From positions 2,921,501-2,985,500 of the forward strand of contig NZ_CP152407.1 of assembly GCF_038958875.1 (NCBI RefSeq): a stretch of DNA of 64,000 nt, written 5' to 3'. Positions 1 to 9,356 of this stretch are shown piece after piece. Below the pieces are notes generated by a model that saw only the letters and a list, made by a program, of their open reading frames with translations, had not been told where the DNA came from and did no database searches. How positions within the stretch are numbered: position 1 is the first letter of the stretch; every line of letters starts with the position of its first letter. A program made the position numbers and the translations under genes. The stretch is from Acidovorax sp. FHTAMBA (GTDB lineage Bacteria > Pseudomonadota > Gammaproteobacteria > Burkholderiales > Burkholderiaceae_C).

Positions 1-1485
1 GGTGTAGGCCACGCTTGGGATCACACGGGCGTTGAACGCGGCGGCTGCCAGCTCCTTGTTGCCTTGCAGTTCGCCAGCGATGACTTCGGCCGCCACGTGT
101 GCCTCATGCACCGCCTTGTGCGCCAGCATGGGCTGGCCGACGATGTCGCCGATGGCGAAGATGTGCGGCACGTTGGTGCGCATCTGGATGTCGACGTTGA
201 TGAAGCCACGGTCGGTGACGGCCACGCCTGCATTTTCAGCGGTGATCTTCTTGCCATTGGGGGTGCGGCCGACGGCCTGCAGCACCAGGTCGTACACCTG
301 CGGCTCGGGGGCGGTACCGCCCTCTTCCGCTGGCGCAAACGTAACCTTGATGCCTTCGGGCGTAGCCTCGGCGCCCACGGTTTTCGTCTTCAACATGATG
401 TTGTCGAAGCGCTTGGCGTTCATCTTTTGCCAGATCTTGACGAGGTCTCGGTCAGCGCCCTGCATCAGGCCGTCCATCATCTCGACCACATCGAGGCGGG
501 CGCCCAGCGTGCTATACACCGTGCCCATTTCCAGGCCGATGATGCCGCCGCCCAAAATCAGCATGCGCTTGGGGACTTCCTTGAGCGCCAGGGCGCCGGT
601 GGAGTCGACCACGCGCGGGTCGTCGGGCATGAAGGGAAGGCGCACGGCCTGGCTGCCGGCGGCGATGATGGCTTTCTTGAAGGCCACCACCTTCTTGGTG
701 CCCGTCTTCTCCTGGCCGGTGCCGGTGGTTTCTTCCACTTCGAGGTGGTTGGGGCCGACAAAGGCGCCGTAGCCGCGCACGGTGGTCACCTTGCGCATCT
801 TGGCCATGGCGGCGAGACCACCAGTGAGCTTGCCGATGACTTTCTCTTTGTGGCCGCGCAGCTTGTCGATGTTCAGCACGGGCGCACCAAAGTCCACGCC
901 CAGGTCGGCCATGTGGCTGACCTCGTCCATCACGGCCGCCACGTGCAGCAGGGCCTTGGACGGGATGCAGCCCACGTTCAGGCACACGCCGCCCAATTGG
1001 GCATAACGCTCGACCAGCACCACCTTCAGGCCCAGGTCGGCCGCGCGGAAGGCGGCACTGTAGCCGCCAGGGCCGCCGCCGAGCACGAGCACGTCGCAGT
1101 CCATATCGGCAGTGCCGGCAAAGCTGGATGCTACTGAATTGATAGCTGTTCGCGCTTGTACAGCGGGCGCCAGAGCCTGTTTTTGTTCAGAAACTGCGGG
1201 CGCTGGGGTGGCGGCAGGTGCTGGAGCGGCTGCGGCTGCGGCTGCGCCCTGCACCTCCAGGGTCAGCACCACCGAGCCTTCAGCGATCTTGTCGCCCAGC
1301 TTGACCTTGAGCTCCTTGACCACACCAGCGTGGCTGGACGGGATCTCCATGGAGGCCTTGTCGGACTCCACGGTAATCAGGCTTTGCTCGGCCTTGATGG
1401 TGTCGCCGGGTTGGACCAGCACTTCGATGATGGCCACTTCGGCGAAGTCGCCGATGTCGGGCACCTTGATGTCGATGATTGCCAT
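1..1485 (-). CDS. lpdA: Dihydrolipoamide dehydrogenase (E3) with N-terminal lipoyl domain, partial
   Basis: E3 of the pyruvate dehydrogenase complex: a cytoplasmic flavoprotein that reoxidises the dihydrolipoyl group of E2 with NAD+. The N-terminal ~80 residues are a lipoyl domain with the lysine motif VESDKASMEIPS. An Ala/Pro linker follows, then the FAD domain (LGGGPGGYSAA) with the redox disulfide GGVCLNVGCIPSK, and an NAD-binding GGGIIGLEMG motif. The 495 codons present end at the window edge in the FAD-binding/central part, so the dimerisation domain is missing. It is the last visible gene of aceE-aceF-lpdA, 22 bp after aceF. The fused lipoyl domain is known for betaproteobacterial E3. 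Part of the linker is encoded by a copy of a dispersed repeat (1137-1187). Confidence 0.95.
   Translation of the reverse strand, partial: MAIIDIKVPDIGDFAEVAIIEVLVQPGDTIKAEQSLITVESDKASMEIPSSHAGVVKELKVKLGDKIAEGSVVLTLEVQGAAAAAAAPAPAATPAPAVSEQKQALAPAVQARTAINSVASSFAGTADMDCDVLVLGGGPGGYSAAFRAADLGLKVVLVERYAQLGGVCLNVGCIPSKALLHVAAVMDEVSHMADLGVDFGAPVLNIDKLRGHKEKVIGKLTGGLAAMAKMRKVTTVRGYGAFVGPNHLEVEETTGTGQEKTGTKKVVAFKKAIIAAGSQAVRLPFMPDDPRVVDSTGALALKEVPKRMLILGGGIIGLEMGTVYSTLGARLDVVEMMDGLMQGADRDLVKIWQKMNAKRFDNIMLKTKTVGAEATPEGIKVTFAPAEEGGTAPEPQVYDLVLQAVGRTPNGKKITAENAGVAVTDRGFINVDIQMRTNVPHIFAIGDIVGQPMLAHKAVHEAHVAAEVIAGELQGNKELAAAAFNARVIPSVAYT
1137..1187. repeat. Dispersed Comamonadaceae-type palindromic repeat, copy 1 (inside lpdA)
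   Basis: The plus strand reads TTGATAGCTG, then CGCGCTTG, then GCGCCAGAGCC, matching the other copies in the window (9291, 36126, 42889, 50898, 58111, 63641). This copy lies within lpdA and is translated in frame as part of the linker between the lipoyl domain and the FAD domain. It is more diverged in the loop than the intergenic copies. Confidence 0.7.
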
Positions 1486-1507
1486 GGTGTGTCTTGCCCT
1501 TTCGTCG

Positions 1508-3172
1508 TTACATCACGATGCGGCGGAAGTCCGCCAGCAGCGAGGCAAAGTACACGTTGAAGCGCGCTGCGCTGGCGCCGTCGATCACGCGGTGGTCCCA
1601 GCTGAGCGACAGCGGCAGCATGAGGCGCGGCGCGAACTGTTGGCCGTCCCACTTGGGCTCCAGGCTGCTCTTGCACACGCCCATGATGGCGACTTCGGGG
1701 GCGTTGATGATGGGCGTGAAGTACCGGCCACCAATACCGCCCAGCGAGCTGATGGAAAAGCACCCGCCCTGCATGTCCGCCGGGGCCAGCTTGCCTTCGC
1801 GCGCCTTGGCGGCGAGTTCACCCATTTCCTTGCTGATCTGCACGATGCCCTTCTGATCGGCATCCTTGATAACGGGCACCACCAGACCGTTGGGCGTGTC
1901 GGCCGCAAAGCCGATGTGGAAGTAGTTCTTCATCACCAGCTGGTCGCCGTCGAGCGAGCTGTTGAACTCGGGGAACTTCTTGAGCGCGGCCACGGCGGCC
2001 TTGATCATGAAGGCGAGCATGGTGACCTTGACGCCACTCTTCTCGTTTTCCTTGTTGAACTGCACGCGGAAGGCTTCGAGATCGGTGATGTCCGCGTCGT
2101 CGTGGTTGGTGACGTGCGGGATGACGACCCAGTTGCGGTGCAGGTTGGCGCCGCTGATCTTCTTGATGCGCGAGAGGTCCTTGCGCTCCACCGGGCCGAA
2201 CTTGGTGAAGTCCACCTTGGGCCAGGGCAGCAGGTCCAGGCCCACGCCGGAGCCGCCACCACCTGCGGGCGCCTTGGCCACCTGGGCCTTGGTCTGCAAT
2301 GCGCCTGCCATCACCTGCCTGGTGAAGGCGGCCACGTCGTCTTGCGTGATGCGGCCCTTGGGGCCAGTGCCCTTGACTTCGTCGATGGGCACGCCGAGTT
2401 CGCGGGCGAACTTGCGCACCGAAGGCGATGCGTGGGGCAGGCCTGCGCTGGGGGTACCGGGCTGGTGGGCGGGGACAGGCACGGACGTCACGGCACCAGC
2501 GGGCGCTGCTGCGGCAACCGCTGGTGCCGCGGAAGCCACAGGTGCTGCAGCGGGTGCAGGCGCTGCCACGGGAGCAGGTGCTGCCGCTGCGGCGGAGCCT
2601 TCCAGTACAGCCACCAGATCACCGATGTTGACCGTGTCGCCAATCTTGACCTTGAGTTCCTTGAGCACACCAGCAGCGGGCGACGGGATCTCCATGGAGG
2701 CCTTGTCGGATTCCACCGTGAACAGCGACTGTTCGAGCTTGATGGTGTCGCCGACCTTGACCAGCATCTCGATGACGGCCACGTCCTTGAAGTCACCGAT
2801 GTCGGGCACGCGCACTTCGACCGGGCTTGCGGCCGCAGGGGCAGCAACAGGTGCGGCCGGTGCCGTTGCAGCGACCGGAGCGGCCGCCGACACAGGGGCA
2901 GGAGCTGCTGCGGGGGCTGCCACAGCGCCCGGGTCAGCAGAGTCCACCACGGCAATCACCGAGCCCTGCTTGACCTTGTCACCCAGCGCAATCTTGAGTT
3001 CCTTGACCACGCCAGCGTGGCTGGACGGGATTTCCATCGATGCCTTGTCGGATTCGACCGTGATGAGCGACTGCTCTGCCTTCACGGTGTCGCCCACCTT
3101 GACCAGCAACTCGATCACGCCCACTTCGTCAAAGTCCCCGATGTCCGGGACTTGAATGTTGACCAATGCCAT
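1508..3172 (-). CDS. aceF: Pyruvate dehydrogenase E2, dihydrolipoamide acetyltransferase
   Basis: A 554-residue E2 core subunit that transfers the acetyl group from lipoyl-lysine to CoA. Two lipoyl domains (about residues 1-75 and 118-193, each with VESDKASMEIPS) are joined by Ala/Pro-rich linkers. A peripheral-subunit-binding domain follows (SPSVRKFARELGVPIDEVKG), then the C-terminal catalytic domain with the HRVIDGA active-site motif near the end. The start at 3172 is preceded by CGGAGACAGAAC as ribosome binding site; the frame stays open upstream but that part is not E2-like. It lies 19 bp after aceE and 22 bp before lpdA, so the three are almost certainly cotranscribed. Confidence 0.97.
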   Translation of the reverse strand: MALVNIQVPDIGDFDEVGVIELLVKVGDTVKAEQSLITVESDKASMEIPSSHAGVVKELKIALGDKVKQGSVIAVVDSADPGAVAAPAAAPAPVSAAAPVAATAPAAPVAAPAAASPVEVRVPDIGDFKDVAVIEMLVKVGDTIKLEQSLFTVESDKASMEIPSPAAGVLKELKVKIGDTVNIGDLVAVLEGSAAAAAPAPVAAPAPAAAPVASAAPAVAAAAPAGAVTSVPVPAHQPGTPSAGLPHASPSVRKFARELGVPIDEVKGTGPKGRITQDDVAAFTRQVMAGALQTKAQVAKAPAGGGGSGVGLDLLPWPKVDFTKFGPVERKDLSRIKKISGANLHRNWVVIPHVTNHDDADITDLEAFRVQFNKENEKSGVKVTMLAFMIKAAVAALKKFPEFNSSLDGDQLVMKNYFHIGFAADTPNGLVVPVIKDADQKGIVQISKEMGELAAKAREGKLAPADMQGGCFSISSLGGIGGRYFTPIINAPEVAIMGVCKSSLEPKWDGQQFAPRLMLPLSLSWDHRVIDGASAARFNVYFASLLADFRRIVM

Positions 3173-3191
3173 TGTTCTGTCTCCGTTCGGT

Positions 3192-5924
3192 TTAAGCGTA
3201 GAGCGGGTTGATCTTGTCAGCCTGGATGTTGTACCTGGCAATGGCCTCCGCCACCTTGGTGGCAGGCAACACGCCGTCTTCGCTCAACGCCTTGAGGGCG
3301 GCCACAACGATGTAGTGGCGGTTGATCTCGAAGTGCTCGCGCAGCTTGCTGCGGAAGTCGCTGCGGCCAAAGCCGTCGGTGCCCAGCACCTTGTAGTTGC
3401 GGCCCTTGGGGATGAAGGGGCGGATCTGCTCGGCATAGGCCTTCATGTAGTCGGTGGATGCGACCACGGGGCCGGTGCTGCTGCCCAGTTGCTGCGCCAC
3501 GAACGGCACGCGCGGTGTCTCCAGCGGGTGCAGCAGGTTCCAGCGGTCGGCGTCCTGGCCTTCGCGGGTGAGTTCGTTGAAGCTGGGGCAGCTCCACACA
3601 TCGGCCTGTACACCCCAGTCGGCGGCCAGCAGGGTCTGTGCGGCCAGCGACTCACGCAGGATGGTGCCCGATCCCAGCAGCTGCACGCGCTTGTCACTGG
3701 CATCGGAAGTGCCCTGCGGTGGCACGGCACCAGGCTTGCACAGATACATGCCTTTGATGATCTGCTCTTCCGTGCCTGCCGTGAGGCCGGGCATGGCGTA
3801 GTTCTCGTTGAGCAGCGTGATGTAGTAGAAGACGTTTTCTTGCTGCTCGACCATGCGCTTGAGACCACGGTGCATGATCACCGCCACTTCGTGGGCAAAG
3901 GTGGGGTCGTAGCTGATGCAGTTCGGAATGGTGCCCGCCAGGATGTGGCTGTGGCCATCTTCGTGCTGCAGGCCTTCGCCATTGAGCGTGGTGCGGCCCG
4001 AGGTGCCGCCCAGCAGGAAGCCACGCGCCTGCATGTCGCCGGCAGCCCAGGCCAGATCGCCAATGCGCTGAAAGCCGAACATCGAGTAGTACACGTAGAA
4101 CGGCACCATGATGCGGTTGTTGGTGCTGTAGCTGGTGGCCGCTGCAATCCAGCTGGCCATGCCGCCAGCTTCGTTGATGCCTTCCTGCAGGATCTGACCG
4201 GCCTTGTCCTCGCGGTAATACATCACCTGGTCGCGATCGACCGGGGTGTAGAGCTGGCCCTTGGGGTTGTAGATACCGATCTGGCGGAACAGGCCTTCCA
4301 TGCCGAAGGTACGGGCCTCGTCCACCAGGATGGGTACTACGCGCGGGCCCAGGGCCTGGTCGCGCAGCAACTGTGTGATGAAGCGCACGTAGGCCTGGGT
4401 GGTGCTGATCTCGCGGCCTTCGGCCGTGGGCTCCAGGATGGCCTTGAAGGTGTCAATGGCAGGCACGGTGAAGTGCTCGTCCGCCTTGGGACGGCGCTTG
4501 GGCAGGTAGCCGCCCAGGGCCTTGCGCCGCTCGTGCAGGTACCTGATTTCTGGCGTGTCATCCGCGGGCTTGTAGTACGGGAGCTTGTGCAGCTCGCTGT
4601 CCGGGATGGGGATGTTGAAGCGGTCGCGGATGTACTTGATGTCTTCGTCCGACAGCTTCTTGGTCTGGTGCACGGTGTTTTTGCCTTCACCCGCTTTGCC
4701 CATGCCATAGCCTTTGACGGTCTTGACCAGCAGCACGGTGGGCTGGCCCTTGTGCGAATTGGCGGCGTGGAACGCGGCGTATACCTTGGTGGGCTCATGG
4801 CCACCACGGCGCAACTCGAACACCTCTTCGTCGGTCATGTGCTCGACCAGCTTGAGCGTCTCGGGGTACTTGCCAAAGAAGTTCTTGCGAACAAATGCGC
4901 CGTCGTTGGCCTTCATGGCCTGGTAATCGCCGTCCAGCGTCTCCATCATCAGCTGCCTGAGCTTGCCGGTCTTGTCGCGGGCCAGCAGTGCATCCCAGCC
5001 AGCACCCCACAGCAGCTTGATCACGTTCCAGCCGCTGCCGCGGAATTCGCTTTCCAGCTCCTGCACGATCTTGCCGTTGCCGCGCACCGGGCCGTCCAGG
5101 CGCTGCAGGTTGCAGTTGACGACAAAGACCAGGTTGTCGAGGTTCTCCCGTGCCGCCAGGCCGATGGCGCCCAGCGATTCGGGTTCGTCCATCTCGCCAT
5201 CGCCACAGAACACCCAGACCTTGCGGTTCTCGGTGTTGGCAATGCCGCGGGCGTGCAGATATTTGAGGAAACGGGCCTGGTAAATGGCCATCAGCGGACC
5301 CAGGCCCATCGACACCGTGGGGAACTGCCAGAACTCGGGCATGAGCTTGGGGTGCGGGTAGCTCGACAGGCCCTTGCCATCGACTTCCTGGCGGAAGCTG
5401 TCGAGCTGCTCTTCCGTCAGGCGGCCTTCGAGGTAAGCGCGGGCGTAGATGCCAGGCGAGCTGTGGCCCTGGATGTACAACAGGTCGCCACCGTGGTTCT
5501 CGCTTTCGGCGTGCCAGAAGTGGTTGAAGCCGGCGCCAAACATGCTGGCCACCGACGCAAAGGAGCCAATGTGGCCACCGAGATCACCACCGTCGGCGGG
5601 GTCCAGCCGATTGGCGCGCACCACCATCGCCATGGCGTTCCAGCGCATGTAGGCGCGCAGGCGTTTTTCGATCTGGATGTTGCCCGGACAGTGGGCCTCC
5701 TGGTCGGGCTCGATGGTATTCACGTAGCCGGTATTGGCGGAGAACGGCATGTCGATGCTGTTCTGGCGCGCGTGCTCCAGCAGCTGTTCCAGCAGGAAGT
5801 GGGCGCGCTCAGGGCCTTCCTTGTCAATCACGGCGGACAGCGCGTCCATCCATTCACGGGTTTCTTGCTGGTCGGTGTCGGAACCGATGCCGAAACCGGC
5901 CTGTGGGTCGGGCTGAGCTGACAT
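3192..5924 (-). CDS. aceE: Pyruvate dehydrogenase E1 component, homodimeric
   Basis: A 910-residue thiamine-diphosphate enzyme that decarboxylates pyruvate and acetylates the lipoyl group of AceF. The length matches the homodimeric AceE family (about 890 residues), not the alpha/beta E1 type. The ThDP signature is VFCGDGEMDEPES, and family landmarks include ANTGYVNTI near the N terminus and the C-terminal LGTDGFGRSD. The start at 5924 has CAGGAGACAAAGC just upstream. It is the first gene of aceE-aceF-lpdA, transcribed away from the sensor kinase at 6100, with which it shares a 175-bp AT-rich promoter region. Confidence 0.98.
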   Translation of the reverse strand: MSAQPDPQAGFGIGSDTDQQETREWMDALSAVIDKEGPERAHFLLEQLLEHARQNSIDMPFSANTGYVNTIEPDQEAHCPGNIQIEKRLRAYMRWNAMAMVVRANRLDPADGGDLGGHIGSFASVASMFGAGFNHFWHAESENHGGDLLYIQGHSSPGIYARAYLEGRLTEEQLDSFRQEVDGKGLSSYPHPKLMPEFWQFPTVSMGLGPLMAIYQARFLKYLHARGIANTENRKVWVFCGDGEMDEPESLGAIGLAARENLDNLVFVVNCNLQRLDGPVRGNGKIVQELESEFRGSGWNVIKLLWGAGWDALLARDKTGKLRQLMMETLDGDYQAMKANDGAFVRKNFFGKYPETLKLVEHMTDEEVFELRRGGHEPTKVYAAFHAANSHKGQPTVLLVKTVKGYGMGKAGEGKNTVHQTKKLSDEDIKYIRDRFNIPIPDSELHKLPYYKPADDTPEIRYLHERRKALGGYLPKRRPKADEHFTVPAIDTFKAILEPTAEGREISTTQAYVRFITQLLRDQALGPRVVPILVDEARTFGMEGLFRQIGIYNPKGQLYTPVDRDQVMYYREDKAGQILQEGINEAGGMASWIAAATSYSTNNRIMVPFYVYYSMFGFQRIGDLAWAAGDMQARGFLLGGTSGRTTLNGEGLQHEDGHSHILAGTIPNCISYDPTFAHEVAVIMHRGLKRMVEQQENVFYYITLLNENYAMPGLTAGTEEQIIKGMYLCKPGAVPPQGTSDASDKRVQLLGSGTILRESLAAQTLLAADWGVQADVWSCPSFNELTREGQDADRWNLLHPLETPRVPFVAQQLGSSTGPVVASTDYMKAYAEQIRPFIPKGRNYKVLGTDGFGRSDFRSKLREHFEINRHYIVVAALKALSEDGVLPATKVAEAIARYNIQADKINPLYA

Positions 5925-5973
5925 GCTTTGTCTCCTGTAGGTGTGGCAGCAATTTAGTACGTTAGCTCTAGTT

Positions 5974-5992
5974 TCGCATAATTTTCATGCGA
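5974..5992. promoter_or_regulatory. Operator-like dyad in the aceE / sensor-kinase intergenic region
   Basis: The divergent intergenic region 5925-6099 is clearly more AT-rich than its flanks. It contains TCGCAT and ATGCGA separated by 7 bp (5974-5979 and 5987-5992), a perfect inverted repeat placed between the two starts. It could bind a dimeric regulator of the pyruvate dehydrogenase operon. I do not recognise the site as a PdhR box. The position and symmetry are seen; the function is inferred. Confidence 0.3.
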
Positions 5993-6099
5993 TTTCGAAT
6001 GGTGCTTTTTCATTTCATAATGTAATATTTTGCTGCAGTTGCACATTTGGTCATGGGGAGCCACTGGGCTGCCTGTCGAGCCTCACCTACACTTGGCGG

Positions 6100-8661
6100 A
6101 TGGATCCCCAGCCTCTTGAGCCCTCGCCCGCAGCCACTGTGGTGGCTGCCCCCGCCCGCTGGTGGCGCAAGTGGTGGCGCGGGTTGTCGCCCACCCGGCA
6201 AGACCGCTTTGCCGCGCTGGCCCCCCTTGCAGCCGTGCTGATGTTTCTGGCCGCCATCGTGGCGGCCTTCTGGTATCTGCGAGCCGAAGAGGCCGAACGC
6301 GAGCAAGAAGCCCTACGCCGCGACGTGGAATACGCACAGCAACGGGTGCGCTTGCGCCTGCTGGAGCGGCAGGAACAGCTGATGCGCATTGCGCGCGACC
6401 TGTCCAACCAGGAACTGGAACGTGCCGAGTTCGTGAGCCGGGCCGAAACCCTGATCAGCCAGTACCCTGAACTGCAGGCGGTGACCTGGATCGACGAACG
6501 CCGCCGAATCCGCGCCAGCCACGCTGCGCCCACCCTGGCCAGCAACGAGCTGCGCATTGCAGGAGAAGTGCTCAAACCCGGGGACACAGCCGATACCTTC
6601 GGGTTGGCACGCGATCTGCAGCAGCCCGTGTACGCCCAGCCTGCGGCCACCTCGGGAGATGCGGCGCCACTGCTCCAGCTGCAGGTGCCCCTGACGCACC
6701 AGGGCAAGTTCAGCGGCGTGGTGCTGGGCGAATACTCCATCGACAGCCTGCTGCGTTACGGTACGCCCACCGAAGTACTGGCCCGCTATGCCGTCACATT
6801 GCTCGACGGAAAGAACCAGGTGCTGGCTGGTACACCGCTGGGCCCGCGCAACGCGGCCACCGAGCTGCTGCCGTGGACGCGTCACGCCAACGAATACGAA
6901 GTGCCTGTATCCCCGGTGGGCAACGGGCTGGTGCTCAAGGCGCAGGCTTACCGCACGTCGCTGGGTGTGGTGGGCAGCGGGCTGTTCTGGCTGGTGGGCA
7001 CGCTGAGCGCCATGACGGCCTGGATGCTGATCGCCACCTGGCGCCACACGCGCAGGCGCATGCAGGCGCAGCAGGCGCTGGTCGCCGAGACCAATTTCCG
7101 CCGTGCGATGGAAAACTCCATCCTGACTGGCATGCGGGCGCTGGACCTGGAAGGCCGCATCACCTATGTGAATGCCGCGTTCTGCCAGATGACCGGCTGG
7201 AGCGAATCTGAACTGGTGGGCCTCAAGGCGCCTTTCCCCTACTGGCCGGAGTCTGACCATGAAGCGCTGCACGCCAAGTTACGCGACGAGATCAGCGGTA
7301 AAACCATCGTGGGCGGCTTTCAGGTGCGGGTGCGACGCAAAAGCGGCACGCTTTTTGATGCGCGGCTGTATGTCTCGCCCCTGATCGATGCGCATGGGCA
7401 GCAGACCGGGTGGATGACCTCGATGACCGACATCACCGAGCCCAACCGGATCCGTGAACAGCTCACAGCCTCGCACGAGCGGTTCACGGTGGTGCTGGAG
7501 TCGCTGGACGCGTCGGTGTCAGTGGCGCCCCTGGGCAGCCAGGAGTTGCTGTTCGCCAACAAGCTTTACCGCCAGTGGTTCGGCTCGCAGACCGACGGCC
7601 ATCTGCAACTGGTAGCACAGGCCGGCGTGGTGCCTGTGGCGGGGTCTGACCACACTGGCATGGACGACGAAGACGGCCTGATGGGCTTACCCACCGACCC
7701 CCTCACCAGCGCCCGCACCGAAAACGCCGAGATCTACCTGCCTGACCTGGGCAAATGGCTCGAAGTACGCTCGCGCTACCTCAACTGGGTGGACGGGCGC
7801 CTGGCCCAGATGGTGATTGCCACCGACATCACCCCCCGCCGCCAGGCCGAGGAACAGGCGGCGCGCCAGGCCGAGCGTGCCCAGTCGGTCAGCCGCCTGA
7901 TCACCATGGGCGAGATGGCCTCGAGCGTGGCGCACGAACTCAACCAGCCGCTCACGGCCATCAACAATTACTGCAGCGGCATGGTCTCGCGCATCCAGAG
8001 TGGCCAGCTGACCGAGGAAGCACTGCTCACGGCACTGCAAAAGACCGCCCACCAGGCCCAGCGCGCGGGCCAGATCATCCAGCGCATCCGGGCCTTTGTG
8101 AAAAAGAGCGAGCCCAACCGCACCCTGGCCGACGTGCATTCGATGGTCAATGAAGCCGTGGAGCTGGCCGACATCGAACTGCGCCGCCACAATGTGCGGC
8201 TCACACATTACGTGGCGGCGCGCCTGCCACCCGTAATGGCCGACACCATCCTGATCGAGCAGGTGCTGGTCAACCTGATGAAGAACGGCGCCGAAGCCAT
8301 CCAGCATGCTGACCGCCCGCCGTCGGGCCGCAGCGTGGAACTTCGGGTGGTGCCCAAACACATTGACGACCGCGAAGTGGTGGAATTTTCGGTGCAGGAC
8401 ACCGGCAAAGGCCTGGCCCCCGAAGTGCTGGAGCGCCTTTTTGAAGCCTTCTTCTCCACCAAGGAAGAAGGCATGGGCATGGGCCTCAATCTGTGCCGCA
8501 GCATCGTCGAGTCGCACCAGGGCAGGATGCAGGCGGAGAACCTCTACAATGGAACCGAGGTCACGGGCTGCAGGTTCTCCTTCTGGCTGCCGCTTGCCAA
8601 GCCTGCTGATGCCACTACAAATTCTGTAGCAAATACTCAAAAACCAAGGACAATTGCATGA
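6100..8661 (+). CDS. Membrane PAS sensor histidine kinase
   Basis: 853 residues with two membrane segments (about 40-62 and 288-310) enclosing a periplasmic sensor region of about 225 residues. Two cytoplasmic PAS domains follow (about 330-450 and 465-590). The kinase module has the H-box VAHELNQPLTAINNY with phospho-acceptor His612, and an HATPase domain ending in DTGKGLAPEVLERLFEAFFS and GMGMGLNLCRSIVESH. The H-box and overall plan resemble FixL/TodS/DctS-type kinases. The start at 6100 was chosen because the open frame upstream is AT-rich leader. The stop overlaps the response-regulator start (ATGA), so the pair forms one two-component system. The ligand is unknown. Confidence 0.9.
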   Translation: MDPQPLEPSPAATVVAAPARWWRKWWRGLSPTRQDRFAALAPLAAVLMFLAAIVAAFWYLRAEEAEREQEALRRDVEYAQQRVRLRLLERQEQLMRIARDLSNQELERAEFVSRAETLISQYPELQAVTWIDERRRIRASHAAPTLASNELRIAGEVLKPGDTADTFGLARDLQQPVYAQPAATSGDAAPLLQLQVPLTHQGKFSGVVLGEYSIDSLLRYGTPTEVLARYAVTLLDGKNQVLAGTPLGPRNAATELLPWTRHANEYEVPVSPVGNGLVLKAQAYRTSLGVVGSGLFWLVGTLSAMTAWMLIATWRHTRRRMQAQQALVAETNFRRAMENSILTGMRALDLEGRITYVNAAFCQMTGWSESELVGLKAPFPYWPESDHEALHAKLRDEISGKTIVGGFQVRVRRKSGTLFDARLYVSPLIDAHGQQTGWMTSMTDITEPNRIREQLTASHERFTVVLESLDASVSVAPLGSQELLFANKLYRQWFGSQTDGHLQLVAQAGVVPVAGSDHTGMDDEDGLMGLPTDPLTSARTENAEIYLPDLGKWLEVRSRYLNWVDGRLAQMVIATDITPRRQAEEQAARQAERAQSVSRLITMGEMASSVAHELNQPLTAINNYCSGMVSRIQSGQLTEEALLTALQKTAHQAQRAGQIIQRIRAFVKKSEPNRTLADVHSMVNEAVELADIELRRHNVRLTHYVAARLPPVMADTILIEQVLVNLMKNGAEAIQHADRPPSGRSVELRVVPKHIDDREVVEFSVQDTGKGLAPEVLERLFEAFFSTKEEGMGMGLNLCRSIVESHQGRMQAENLYNGTEVTGCRFSFWLPLAKPADATTNSVANTQKPRTIA

Positions 8662-9284
8662 GCTTGATTCCGAAAAAAGGCACTGTCTACGTTGTGGATG
8701 ATGACGAGGCAGTTCGCGATTCCCTGCAGTGGCTGCTGGAAGGCAAGGACTACCGGGTGCGTTGCTTTGATTCGGCCGAGACGTTTCTCTCACGCTATGA
8801 CCCGCGCGAAGTCGCCTGCCTGATCGTGGACATCCGCATGGGTGGCATGACGGGCCTGGAGCTGCAAGACCGCCTGATCGAGCGCAAGTCCCCCCTGCCC
8901 ATCGTGTTCATCACCGGTCACGGCGACGTGCCCATGGCTGTGAACACAATGAAAAAGGGCGCGCTCGATTTCATCCAGAAGCCCTTTGACGAAGAAGAAC
9001 TGGTGGGCCTCGTCGAGCGCATGCTCGACCACGCCCGCGAAGCCTTCGCCGGCTACCAGCAGGCCGCGAGCCGCGATGCCCTGCTGTCCAAGCTCACCAG
9101 CCGCGAAGCCCAGGTGCTCGAACGCATCGTCGCCGGCCGCCTGAACAAGCAGATTGCGGACGACCTGGGCATCAGCATCAAGACGGTGGAGGCGCACCGC
9201 GCCAACATCATGGAAAAGCTCAACGCCAACACCGTGGCCGACCTGCTCAAGATCGCCCTCGGCCAGAATGCGCCCAAGGGCTGA
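8658..9284 (+). CDS. FixJ/NarL-type two-component response regulator
   Basis: 208 residues. The N-terminal receiver domain has the acidic pocket YVVDDDEAVRD (residues 11-21), phospho-acceptor Asp58 (LIVDIRM) and the conserved lysine in DFIQKPF (K108). The C-terminal LuxR-type helix-turn-helix runs over about residues 145-205 (LTSREAQVLERIVAG, NKQIADDLGISIKTVEAHRA). It overlaps the kinase gene by 4 bp and is surely its partner. It should bind DNA as a dimer after phosphorylation. The target genes cannot be told from the window; folD downstream is separated by a repeat. Confidence 0.93.
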   Translation: MSLIPKKGTVYVVDDDEAVRDSLQWLLEGKDYRVRCFDSAETFLSRYDPREVACLIVDIRMGGMTGLELQDRLIERKSPLPIVFITGHGDVPMAVNTMKKGALDFIQKPFDEEELVGLVERMLDHAREAFAGYQQAASRDALLSKLTSREAQVLERIVAGRLNKQIADDLGISIKTVEAHRANIMEKLNANTVADLLKIALGQNAPKG

Positions 9285-9290
9285 TACTCA

Positions 9291-9350
9291 TATTTTGATA
9301 GCTGCTCGCGCTTGCTGATAAAGCGCTAGAGCCTAATTTGACTGATATTT
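9291..9350. repeat. Dispersed palindromic repeat, copy 2 (before folD)
   Basis: An intergenic copy reading TTTTGATAGCTGCTCGCGC, then TTGCTGATAAAGCGCTAGAG, then CCTAATTTGAC. It fills almost the whole gap between the response regulator and folD. Its core can pair with itself (GCGCTTG with TAAAGCGC), giving a hairpin. Confidence 0.8.
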
Positions 9351-9356
9351 TCTGCT

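Noticed and set aside
3156..5921. 921-codon plus-strand frame opposite aceE
   Set aside because: Antisense shadow of a strongly conserved GC-rich gene; the sequence is His/Val/Gln-rich without any family motif.
8610..8655. Short AT-rich end of the sensor kinase gene as another repeat copy
   Set aside because: ACAAATTCTGTAGCAAATAC is unlike the repeat core and is read as the normal C-terminal coding end.
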